A DNA stretch of 64,000 bases from Streptosporangium carneum (lineage in GTDB: Bacteria > Actinomycetota > Actinomycetes > Streptosporangiales > Streptosporangiaceae): the NCBI RefSeq assembly GCF_027922005.1, contig NZ_BSEV01000005.1, positions 186,001 to 250,000 on the forward strand, given 5' to 3'. A program made the position numbers and the translations under genes. Below are positions 53,670 through 62,722 of this stretch, in pieces. The notes under the pieces are model-generated. The model was given only the letters and a program-made list of their open reading frames with translations, was not told where the DNA came from and ran no database searches. Every line of letters begins with the position of its first letter. Positions within the stretch are counted from its first letter, which is position 1.

Positions 53670-54659
53670 TCAGAGCCGCAGCTGCCAGTGGTGCCACCTG
53701 TCGAGTGTGCGGAAGCCCATGAGCTCGTTGATCGCGACCATGTGCGTGTTGGAGTCGGCGTTCCAGGTGACGACGCGCTGGACGGAGGGCTCGCGCTCGT
53801 GGAACCAGGCGGCGTTCTCGATCTTCATGAGCAGGCCGAGCCTGCGCCCCCGGTGGGCCGCCAGCACCGTGGTGTCCCCCTGCTGCCCCCAGTTCCCCGG
53901 GTCCTCCCGGCTCACGTGCAGCTGGGTGAAGCCCGCGGGCTCACCGCTCCTCCCGTGTCGCGCGAGCGTCGTGTACGTCAGCAGCCCGGCGGCCCGGACG
54001 GCCTCCTCGGACAGGAGGTAACGCTCGGCGTCCCAGCGCGCCCCCTCGACCTCGAGGCCGTCATGCGGGGCGTCGTTCATCCCGGCCATCAGCGCCACCA
54101 TGTCGGGGGCCAGCTCGGGCGGCGTCGCGCCCGCCCACCGCTCCAGCCGGTAGCCCTCCGCGTGCCGTACGGCCCGCGCCCGCATCCCGTCGAGACCGGG
54201 CCAGTCCGCCGCGTGCAGATCCAGCGCCCTGCGGCCGTTGACCATGCCCAGTTCCGCCCCCGCGCCCGCGGCGAACGCGTCGGCGGCCTCCTCCGCGCGG
54301 ACGTCGGACAGGATCAGCTCCCTGCCGTGCGCGCGGGCCCTTCGCACGCAGTGCTCCAGCAGCGCCGATCCCGTTCCGCGCCGCCGGTGGCCGGGATGGA
54401 CCACGAGGAAGCGCAGGTCGCAGCTGTGGGTGTTGTCCGTCGTCGGGAAGTGGAGGGAGCAGCCGCCCACGACGAGGCCCGCCTCCTCGGCGACCCAGGC
54501 CTCCACGTGATGGTTCGACCAGCCGCGCTCGACCATCACGGTGAAGCGCCGCAGGCCGGGCAGGGGGCCCGGCACGCCGGTCTGGGAGGTGAGGTAGGCC
54601 GCGTGCCACTGCGCCGTCCGGCTGCCGGGGTCGGTGAAGTCGATCCGTTCGATCCTCAT
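53670..54659 (-). CDS. Tandem GNAT acetyltransferase
   Basis: 329 residues. The N-terminal GNAT domain has the acetyl-CoA loop RFLVVHPGHRRRGTGSALLEHC. The C-terminal domain keeps a second one, TTVLAAHRGRRLGLLMKIENAAW, and ends ELMGFRTLDRWHHWQLRL. Two-domain GNATs of this kind resemble mycothiol synthase, but the sequence is not MshD. Substrate unknown. No ribosome site is obvious before ATG 54659. Confidence 0.88.
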   Translation of the reverse strand: MRIERIDFTDPGSRTAQWHAAYLTSQTGVPGPLPGLRRFTVMVERGWSNHHVEAWVAEEAGLVVGGCSLHFPTTDNTHSCDLRFLVVHPGHRRRGTGSALLEHCVRRARAHGRELILSDVRAEEAADAFAAGAGAELGMVNGRRALDLHAADWPGLDGMRARAVRHAEGYRLERWAGATPPELAPDMVALMAGMNDAPHDGLEVEGARWDAERYLLSEEAVRAAGLLTYTTLARHGRSGEPAGFTQLHVSREDPGNWGQQGDTTVLAAHRGRRLGLLMKIENAAWFHEREPSVQRVVTWNADSNTHMVAINELMGFRTLDRWHHWQLRL

Positions 54660-54725
54660 GGACCAAGGAGAACCCGGCGGGGGGCGGCGGGGCGACTGGT
54701 TTACGGCGCCTCGCCACGGAGGGCC

Positions 54726-54971
54726 CTACTGGCGGTACTCCTCGACCTCCTGGATCGGGCGCGGCGCCGCAGAGTCGGGGTCCTCTCCGAACTCCCGGCG
54801 AGCCCTGCGCTGCCTGAGCAGGTCCCACGCCTGGTCGAGGGCCTCCTCCAGCTGCTTGATCCGGTTGTTCTCCTCGTGGGAGGAGATCGAGCCCGAGGCC
54901 AGCCGCTGGCGGAGGCCGTGCTCTTCGGCTATCAGCTCGTGGATGTGGGCGAGAATGTCGTCATCCTTCAT
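54726..54971 (-). CDS. DUF2630 family protein
   Basis: 81 residues. MKDDDILAHIHELIAEEHGLR and NRIKQLEEALDQAWDLLRQRRARREFG are the DUF2630 pattern, an antiparallel helical hairpin found across actinobacteria. Start with GGACGGAA just upstream. Function unknown. Confidence 0.9.
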   Translation of the reverse strand: MKDDDILAHIHELIAEEHGLRQRLASGSISSHEENNRIKQLEEALDQAWDLLRQRRARREFGEDPDSAAPRPIQEVEEYRQ

Positions 54972-55147
54972 TTCCGTCCCCTGTCATCGGCGGTAGCGCC
55001 ACTGTAACGCGCGACCGGAAGCGGCCGATTCGGGTGCATGCGAGGTGGCGGAGCGTCCTCGCGGGGACCTCGCGCGGTCAACGGGACTCCGAGGCCTCCC
55101 GGGTTCCGCGATGTGAGACCGGTTCTCAAGCATTCGGGAGCGTCTGC

Positions 55148-55153
55148 TAACGT
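55148..55153 (+). promoter_or_regulatory. -10 hexamer of the leuA leader
   Basis: TAACGT ends 7 bases before the leader peptide ATG, so the leader peptide itself appears to be leaderless. Confidence 0.55.
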
Positions 55154-55160
55154 GCTAGGC

Positions 55161-56992
<1,832 letters not shown>

Positions 56993-57010
56993 CGCCCTCA
57001 TCGCACGCCT

Positions 57011-57049
57011 TCGCCGTTCCGGCGCCGTTTCTGGGCGCCGGCTCGGCGA
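57011..57049 (+). terminator. leuA terminator
   Basis: Nested stems TCGCCG/CGGCGA and CCGGCGCC (57019-57026)/GGCGCCGG (57034-57041) follow the leuA stop. Confidence 0.7.
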
Positions 57050-57277
57050 GCGACGACACCGGCCGGATCGACTCCGGTGAACGGCGTGCGGCCCGGTGAC
57101 CGCTCCCGGCCGCCACACCAGGCACGGCAGAGCCTGACCGTCCCGTCCCACCGGCGGGGACGGCCCGACGCCGCCCGGCACGACCTGCCGGGCGACGCGC
57201 CCCAAGGACGCCCACCAGGCGGCCGCACTCTCCACCCGACCGCGTCCACCGCGAAACCCGCGTGAGGCGCGGTCGAG

Positions 57278-57817
57278 TCATGCCCGGGGCCGGCCGGGTT
57301 CGTCGCCGATCTGCCCTTCGGCCCACAGAGCCCATTCGCGATACATGGCGCTGGCGCGCAACCCCCACTCCAGGGCGATCATGCCGTACACCGACAGGGC
57401 GTCGTCCCCGTGCTCCACGACCTCCTTCAGCTTGTTCAGGCCGTCGTTCTGCCTCTGGGCGTCCTCCGCCAGCCGCGCCAGGTAGGCGCGTGCCTGCTCG
57501 GGGCGGACCTGGCCGAGGAAGAAGACGCGCAGGAGCATCTCGCTGCGCCTGTCGTGGGGGGCGGGGTCGGTCTCCGTCAGCCAGTGACGGAGCTCGGCGA
57601 GCCCGGCCTCGGTGATGGCGTACTCCTTGCGGCCGCGCGGCCCCTCCGCCGTCACCTCGACCAGACCCGCGTCCGCCAGGCGGCCCAGCTCGGCGTAGAG
57701 CTGGCTCTGCGTGGCGGTCCACACGTTGGCCAGGGAGGCCTCGAAGATCTTCAGCAGGTCGTAGCCGCTCGCCGGTCCCTCGCTGAGCAGGCCCAGCATC
57801 GCGTGTCTGAGGCTCAT
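57278..57817 (-). CDS. PadR-family transcriptional repressor
   Basis: 179 residues. The PadR winged helix is visible at the start (HAMLGLLSEGPASGYDLLKIFEASLANVW, then LYAELGRLADAGLVEVT), followed by a helical dimerisation region of the Vir_act_alpha_C type. PadR proteins repress neighbouring genes until a phenolic or other small ligand binds. TAGAAT ends 6 bases before the ATG, indicating a leaderless message and autoregulation through the shared operator. Confidence 0.93.
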   Translation of the reverse strand: MSLRHAMLGLLSEGPASGYDLLKIFEASLANVWTATQSQLYAELGRLADAGLVEVTAEGPRGRKEYAITEAGLAELRHWLTETDPAPHDRRSEMLLRVFFLGQVRPEQARAYLARLAEDAQRQNDGLNKLKEVVEHGDDALSVYGMIALEWGLRASAMYREWALWAEGQIGDEPGRPRA

Positions 57818-57823
57818 GGCGGC

Positions 57824-57869
57824 ATTCTATATTTCTCTGTTGACATGTCTAAATAGGAAGGTCTACCTT
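57824..57869. promoter_or_regulatory. Face-to-face promoters for padR and the membrane gene
   Basis: Minus strand: TTAGAC (57852-57847), 17 bases, TAGAAT (57829-57824). Plus strand: TTGACA (57840-57845), 18 bases, TACCTT (57864-57869). The two overlap, so one repressor could silence both. Confidence 0.65.
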
Positions 57870-57892
57870 CGACCTGTCTACATAGGAATGTC
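57842..57892. promoter_or_regulatory. Direct-repeat operator, probable PadR site
   Basis: 22-base repeats at 57842-57863 and 57871-57892 (19 of 22 identical, 29-base period); the core is GACMTGTCTAMATAGGAA. The first begins with the palindrome GACATGTC. They overlie the plus-strand -35/-10. Confidence 0.7.
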
Positions 57893-57912
57893 GAGCGTCG
57901 AAGAGGTCGGCA

Positions 57913-58491
57913 ATGATCCGCAATCTCCTGGGCTTCCTCCCCTGGATCGTCTACGCCGTCATCGCCACCGGTGACGACTGGCGCTATGGCGCGCTGGCCG
58001 GCCTGGTGATCGCGCTCGGGGTGATCGTCGCCGACCGTCGCGCCGGCAAGGAGTGGGACCAGATGGTCATCGAGACCAGCGCCGCGGTCTTCTTCGTCCT
58101 GGTCGCCCTGATCTCCTTCGCGGACCCGGACTCCCCGCTCATGCCGTACGGCCCGGCCCTCGTCAACGCCTGGCTGGCGGTCACCGCCTGGGGATCGCTG
58201 GCCATCCGCAGGCCCTTCACCCTCGGCATCGCCAGGAGCATGGCGCCGAGAGAGGTCTGGCAGACGCCGCGGTTCTACCGCGTCAACGCGGTAATCACCT
58301 CCGTGTGGGGCGTCGCCTTCACCGTCGCCGCCGTCGGGCTGGCCCTGCTGCTGCGCGTCGCCCCGCACGCCACCGCCGCCGTCGTCACCATCAAGATCGT
58401 CACCTTCGTGGCGCCCATGATCTTCACCGCCCGCTACCCGAAGGTCGTCGCCGCCCGCCGGCAGGCTCCGGCCGCCCGCGACACCGCCTGA
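57913..58491 (+). CDS. Small polytopic membrane protein under PadR control
   Basis: 192 residues with about five or six helices: LLGFLPWIVYAVIATG, ALAGLVIALGVIVA, AVFFVLVALISFA, ALVNAWLAVTAWGSLAI and further. A conserved polar segment (TPRFYRVNAVITSVWG) lies between helices. It resembles intracellular septation-like membrane proteins by size only. It is followed 62 bases later by the carotenoid oxygenase in the same direction. Confidence 0.82.
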   Translation: MIRNLLGFLPWIVYAVIATGDDWRYGALAGLVIALGVIVADRRAGKEWDQMVIETSAAVFFVLVALISFADPDSPLMPYGPALVNAWLAVTAWGSLAIRRPFTLGIARSMAPREVWQTPRFYRVNAVITSVWGVAFTVAAVGLALLLRVAPHATAAVVTIKIVTFVAPMIFTARYPKVVAARRQAPAARDTA

Positions 58492-58553
58492 CCGACGGCT
58501 GAGCGGCCTGTCCACCGCCTTTTCCGATCCCGCCACATCGTTTGGAGTTCACC

Positions 58554-59888
58554 GTGACCGCCGTCTCCAAGACCTCAGAAACGCCGCGAAGCCCTGCCTA
58601 CCTCGCCGGTGACCTCGCCCCCGTCCCCGACGAGATCGACGCCTTCGACCTGCCGGTCACCGGCGTCCTGCCGCCCGAGCTCACCGGCCGCTACTTCCGC
58701 AACGGACCCAACCCGCTGCCCGGCCAGGACCCGGGCCACTGGTTCGCCGGGCACGGGATGATCCACGGCGTGCGCCTGCGTGACGGTCGCGCCGAGTGGT
58801 ACCGCAACCGGTGGGTGCGCACCCGCGCCTTCACCGAGGGCGCCCGGGTGGTCGACGAGCAGGGCAACTTCGACCGGACCGCCGTCAGCGCCAACACGCA
58901 CGTCATCCGGCACGCGGGCAAAATCCTCGCGCTGGTCGAGAGCGGTTTCCCCTACGAGATGACATCCGAGCTGGACACGGTCGGACCGTGCGACTTCGGC
59001 GGGCGGCTGACCACCGCGATGACCGCGCACCCCAAGCAGGACCCGGTGACCGGCGAGCTGCACTTCTTCGGCTACGGGGTGTTCCCTCCCTACCTGACCT
59101 ACCACCGCCTGTCGGCCGCCGGGGAGCTGGTGGAGAGCCGGATCGTCGACGTACCGGGGCCGACGATGATCCACGACTTCGCGATCACCGAGAACCACGT
59201 GATCTGGCTCGACCTGCCGGTCGTCTTCGACATGAGCATGGTCGGCGGCGGCCTGCCGTTCCGGTGGGACGACTCCTACGGCGCCAGGATCGGCGTGATG
59301 GACCGCGCGGGGAGGACGACCTGGTTCGACGTCGACCCGGGCTACGTCTTCCATGTCGGCAACGCCCGCGAGGACGCCTCGGGGCGTGTGGTGCTCGACG
59401 CGGTCCGTTACTCGCGGAAGTCCTTCACCTCCATCTGGGGGCGGGTCGGCGGCAGTGCCAACCCCGCCGCCGAGACCGGGGGAGCCGTGCTGCACCGGTG
59501 GGTGCTCGACCCGGCGAGCGGCGCGGTCAGGGAGGAGCAGCGCGACGACCGCACGGTCGAGTTCCCCACGTTCAACGAGGACCGGCTCGGCCGCGCCGCC
59601 CGCCTGCTGTACACGGTCTCCGACGACGCGGTGGTGAAGTACGACACCGAGACCGGCGCCGCCCAGGTCGGAGACGTCGACGGGCACCCCGGCGAGGCGG
59701 TGTTCGTGCCCGCCGCCGGTTCGGACGCCGAGGACGACGGCTGGCTGCTGTCGATCGTCGCCGACCGGTCGGGAGACGCCTCCCGGCTGCTCGTCCTGGA
59801 CGCCGCCACCCTGGACTTCACCGCCTCGGTCCGGCTTCCCCGTCGCGTCCCGGCAGGCTTCCACGGTTCCTGGCTGCCCGACCTCTGA
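58554..59888 (+). CDS. Carotenoid cleavage oxygenase
   Basis: 444 residues. A RPE65/lignostilbene-dioxygenase fold: GRYFRNGPNPLPG, WFAGHGMIHGV, and four iron-binding His at about H159 (TAHPKQD), H207 (PTMIHDFAI), H267 (YVFHVGNA) and H437 (AGFHGSWL). It should cleave a C=C bond of a carotenoid, stilbene or similar substrate. No carotenoid synthesis genes are near; a PadR regulator suggests an aromatic or phenolic effector. GTG 58554 has GGAG 6 bases upstream. Confidence 0.94.
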   Translation: MTAVSKTSETPRSPAYLAGDLAPVPDEIDAFDLPVTGVLPPELTGRYFRNGPNPLPGQDPGHWFAGHGMIHGVRLRDGRAEWYRNRWVRTRAFTEGARVVDEQGNFDRTAVSANTHVIRHAGKILALVESGFPYEMTSELDTVGPCDFGGRLTTAMTAHPKQDPVTGELHFFGYGVFPPYLTYHRLSAAGELVESRIVDVPGPTMIHDFAITENHVIWLDLPVVFDMSMVGGGLPFRWDDSYGARIGVMDRAGRTTWFDVDPGYVFHVGNAREDASGRVVLDAVRYSRKSFTSIWGRVGGSANPAAETGGAVLHRWVLDPASGAVREEQRDDRTVEFPTFNEDRLGRAARLLYTVSDDAVVKYDTETGAAQVGDVDGHPGEAVFVPAAGSDAEDDGWLLSIVADRSGDASRLLVLDAATLDFTASVRLPRRVPAGFHGSWLPDL

Positions 59889-59918
59889 CCCGCGGGCCAC
59901 GTGCCGAACCTCCGGAGC

Positions 59919-59954
59919 CGAAAGGGACCTCGGTCGGAACCGAGGTCCCTTTCG
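59919..59954 (+). terminator. Carotenoid oxygenase terminator
   Basis: A perfect 16-bp stem (59919-59934 with 59939-59954) and 4-base loop, 30 bases after the stop codon. Confidence 0.9.
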
Positions 59955-60055
59955 TCGCTCCGCGGCGCGGGCGCCGGCCGAGTCGGAGCGATTCCTGGTC
60001 GTCTCCGGAGGGAGATCTCCGGAGGGGGGGAGGCGTGGGGACGTCCGGTGGGGCA

Positions 60056-60085
60056 TTGACGCGCCACATTCCTCGACGTTAGCGT
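60056..60085 (+). promoter_or_regulatory. Promoter of the peptide-importer operon
   Basis: TTGACG (60056-60061) and TAGCGT (60080-60085) are 18 bases apart, about 40 bases before the substrate-binding gene. Confidence 0.65.
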
Positions 60086-60127
60086 GCATTATTTGACGCA
60101 CCTGTCGAGAAATTAGGTGATGGCCTC

Positions 60128-61765
60128 ATGGCGAAGGCTCACGGCCTCAGTGCCCCCGGCGCTTACAGCGCACCCCCCTCCGGCCCCGCCCGCGCCCGGC
60201 CGCGCGTGCTCGCCTCCGTCGTCATGGCGACCGCTCTCACGGCGGCCGGCTGCGGCGGCGCCGGCACGGGAAAGCCCGCCGTCGATCCCGCTGCCCCCGT
60301 CGTGGTGCGGCTCAACTCCGACTGGGACTCCCTCGACCCGGCCAAGACACGGACCACCAACGGCTACCAGCTCGTCACGGCCCTGTACGACAGGGTGGTC
60401 GCGGTCGAGGGGGACAAGGTCGTCCCCTATCTCGCCGAGTCCTGGAAGCAGACCGCCGACTCGGTCACGCTGATCCTGCGTAAAGGCGTGACGTGCGCCG
60501 ACGGTGCGGAACTGACGCCCTCGGCGGTCGCCGCCTCGCTGAGGCGGCTCGGCGCCGAGGAGACCGGCGCGCCGTACGCCAACCTGGTCTTCGGCAACGC
60601 CGGACACACCGTCGAGGCCGACGACGCCGCCCGCACGGTGACGGTGAGGACGAACCAGCCCTACAGCGACCTGCTGATCGGCCTGGCCCAGCCGATGGCT
60701 TCGATCGTCTGCCCCGCGGGACTGCGCAGTCCCGCGGGCCTGGCCGCGGCTCCGGCCGGGAGCGGGCCCTACACGCTGGGCGGGACGACCAGGGGGGCGA
60801 GTTACACGCTTCGGGCCAGACCTGGATACGGGTGGGGTCCGGCAGGCCACACGGGGGCCTACCCGCGAGAGGTGACCTTCCGCGTCGTGCAGAACGACAG
60901 CACCGCCGCGAACATGCTCGGCTCGGGCGATCTCGATCTGGGCTGGATCAGCGGGCCGGACGTGCGCAGGGCCCAGAGCGACACGTCGCTGACCGCGGTG
61001 ACGCAGGCCATCTACGGGTCGTTCTTCCTGGTGTTCAACCACGCGAAGGGAAGGCCGGGGGCCGACCCCGCGTTGCGCGCGGCGCTCGCCGGGGCGGTCA
61101 GCGCCACGGACTTCAACACGTCGGCCTTCTTCGGCGCGGGTGACCCGGCCACCAGCCCGGTGAGTCCCGAGGTCCCCTGCCACACCCAGGTCAGATCTCC
61201 GGTCACCGCGGTCGACTCGGCCGCGGTGACCAGGGCGCTCGCCGAGGCGGGCTGGATCCTGGAAGGGGGCAGGCTGGTCAGGGACGGCAAGCCGCTGACG
61301 ATCAGGCTGCTCGGCTCGACCGACTACGCGGCCGGGTTCGAATACGTGCTGGAGGCCCTGCACAGAACCGGCGCCTCCGTCGAGCTCCAGCTCGTCGAGC
61401 TCAACGGCTTCGCCGAAACCCTGTTCAAGGGCGGCGACTGGGACGTCACCGTCTACCCGTTCACCCCGCTGGCTCCCAGCCTCGGCGCGCTGGGGCTGTT
61501 CGTGACGGGTGAGGCGCCTCCGAAGGGGGCCAACTTCGCCGGAATCCGCAACCCCGGCTTCGAGAGCGCCGTCGCCAAGGCGCAGGCGTCGCTCGGCGCG
61601 GAGCGCTGCGCCTTCTGGGCCGAGGCGCAGAAGACGATCGTCGAGTCCGCCGACGTCGTCCCACTGGTGCACCTGAAGCCGCACTGGTTCGCCCGTGCGG
61701 GGCTCACCGCCAGGCTGGCCGGTGGCGGCACCCTGGTCGACCTTCACCACCTCTCCCGGTCGTAG
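60128..61765 (+). CDS. ABC peptide transporter substrate-binding lipoprotein
   Basis: 545 residues. A signal peptide after a ~25-residue N-tail ends in the lipobox TAAGC (Cys42). The SBP_bac_5 domain follows: LDPAKTRTTNGYQLVTALYD, VVPYLAESWKQTADSVTLILRKGV and GSGPYTLGG. It captures oligopeptides, nickel or similar ligands for the permeases encoded next. AGGTGA lies 9 bases before ATG 60128. Confidence 0.93.
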   Translation: MAKAHGLSAPGAYSAPPSGPARARPRVLASVVMATALTAAGCGGAGTGKPAVDPAAPVVVRLNSDWDSLDPAKTRTTNGYQLVTALYDRVVAVEGDKVVPYLAESWKQTADSVTLILRKGVTCADGAELTPSAVAASLRRLGAEETGAPYANLVFGNAGHTVEADDAARTVTVRTNQPYSDLLIGLAQPMASIVCPAGLRSPAGLAAAPAGSGPYTLGGTTRGASYTLRARPGYGWGPAGHTGAYPREVTFRVVQNDSTAANMLGSGDLDLGWISGPDVRRAQSDTSLTAVTQAIYGSFFLVFNHAKGRPGADPALRAALAGAVSATDFNTSAFFGAGDPATSPVSPEVPCHTQVRSPVTAVDSAAVTRALAEAGWILEGGRLVRDGKPLTIRLLGSTDYAAGFEYVLEALHRTGASVELQLVELNGFAETLFKGGDWDVTVYPFTPLAPSLGALGLFVTGEAPPKGANFAGIRNPGFESAVAKAQASLGAERCAFWAEAQKTIVESADVVPLVHLKPHWFARAGLTARLAGGGTLVDLHHLSRS

Positions 61766-61768
61766 GCG

Positions 61769-62722
61769 GTGACGATCATGCATGTGCTGACCTGGGCCGC
61801 GCGCCGGATCGGTGTGACGGCGGCCCTGCTGGCCGGGTTGCTGGTGGTGTCGTTCCTGCTGCTGCACCTGGTCCCCGGCGACCCCGCCGTCCGCGTCGCG
61901 GGCCTCAACGCGACTCCCGAGCAGGTCACGGCGGTGCGTCAGCGGCTCGGGCTGGACCAGCCGATCCACCGGCAGTTCATCGGTTACGTGGCGCACGTGT
62001 TCCAGCTCGACTTCGGCCGCTCCTTCCAGACCGGCGAACCCGTCACCGAGGTCATCGGCTCGCGTCTGGGGGTGACACTGCGCCTCGCGACGGCCGGGAT
62101 CGTGGTGACGATGTCGGCCGGTGTGCTCATCGGGCTCGTGATGGGCGCGCTGACCCGGGAGGGCAGGCGCCGGGGGGCCGAGGCCTCGTTCGCGCTGGGC
62201 ACCTCGCTGGCCGGCGCGGTCCCGGAATATGTGACGGGGGCGCTGCTGGCGCTCGTGTTCTCGGTCGTGCTCGGCTGGCTGCCGGTCGCGGGACTGACCG
62301 GTCCGTCCGGTCTGATCCTGCCGACGATCGCGGTGAGCCTGGCGCCCGCGGCCGTGCTCTCCCGGATCGTGCGGGTGGAGACGCTGGCCGTGCTCGCGCA
62401 GGAGTACGCGCGCGCGGCCTGGGCCAAGCGGCTGCGCCCGCTGCGGGTGTACGGCGTGCACGTGCTGCCCAACGCGCTGACGGCGGCCCTGACCGTCGGC
62501 GGCCTGGTGTTCGCCGGGCTGCTCGGCGGGACGGTGGTGGTCGAGAACGTGTTCGCGCTGCCGGGACTCGGGTCGAAGCTCGTCGAGTCGGTCATGGCCC
62601 GTGACTATCCGGTGGTGCAGGCCGTGATCCTGCTGCTCGGCGCGGCGATCGTCCTGGTGAACGGCTGTGTCGAGGCGGCCGTCAGGTTGCTCGACCCTCG
62701 CGTCAGGGCGGCCACGTCATGA
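61769..62722 (+). CDS. ABC peptide transporter permease DppB-like
   Basis: 317 residues. GxxxG-rich first helix with TALLAGLLVVSFLLLHLVPGDP, the DppB extracytoplasmic motif and the EAA loop EYARAAWAKRLRPLRVYGVHVLPNA. It starts 4 bases after the binding-protein stop (GTG 61769 or ATG 61778) and its stop overlaps the next start (ATGA). Confidence 0.93.
   Translation: MTIMHVLTWAARRIGVTAALLAGLLVVSFLLLHLVPGDPAVRVAGLNATPEQVTAVRQRLGLDQPIHRQFIGYVAHVFQLDFGRSFQTGEPVTEVIGSRLGVTLRLATAGIVVTMSAGVLIGLVMGALTREGRRRGAEASFALGTSLAGAVPEYVTGALLALVFSVVLGWLPVAGLTGPSGLILPTIAVSLAPAAVLSRIVRVETLAVLAQEYARAAWAKRLRPLRVYGVHVLPNALTAALTVGGLVFAGLLGGTVVVENVFALPGLGSKLVESVMARDYPVVQAVILLLGAAIVLVNGCVEAAVRLLDPRVRAATS

Noticed and set aside
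60113..62461. 782-codon minus-strand frame opposite the peptide importer
   Set aside because: Shadow of dppA/dppB-like genes; His/Arg/Gly-rich with no domain.
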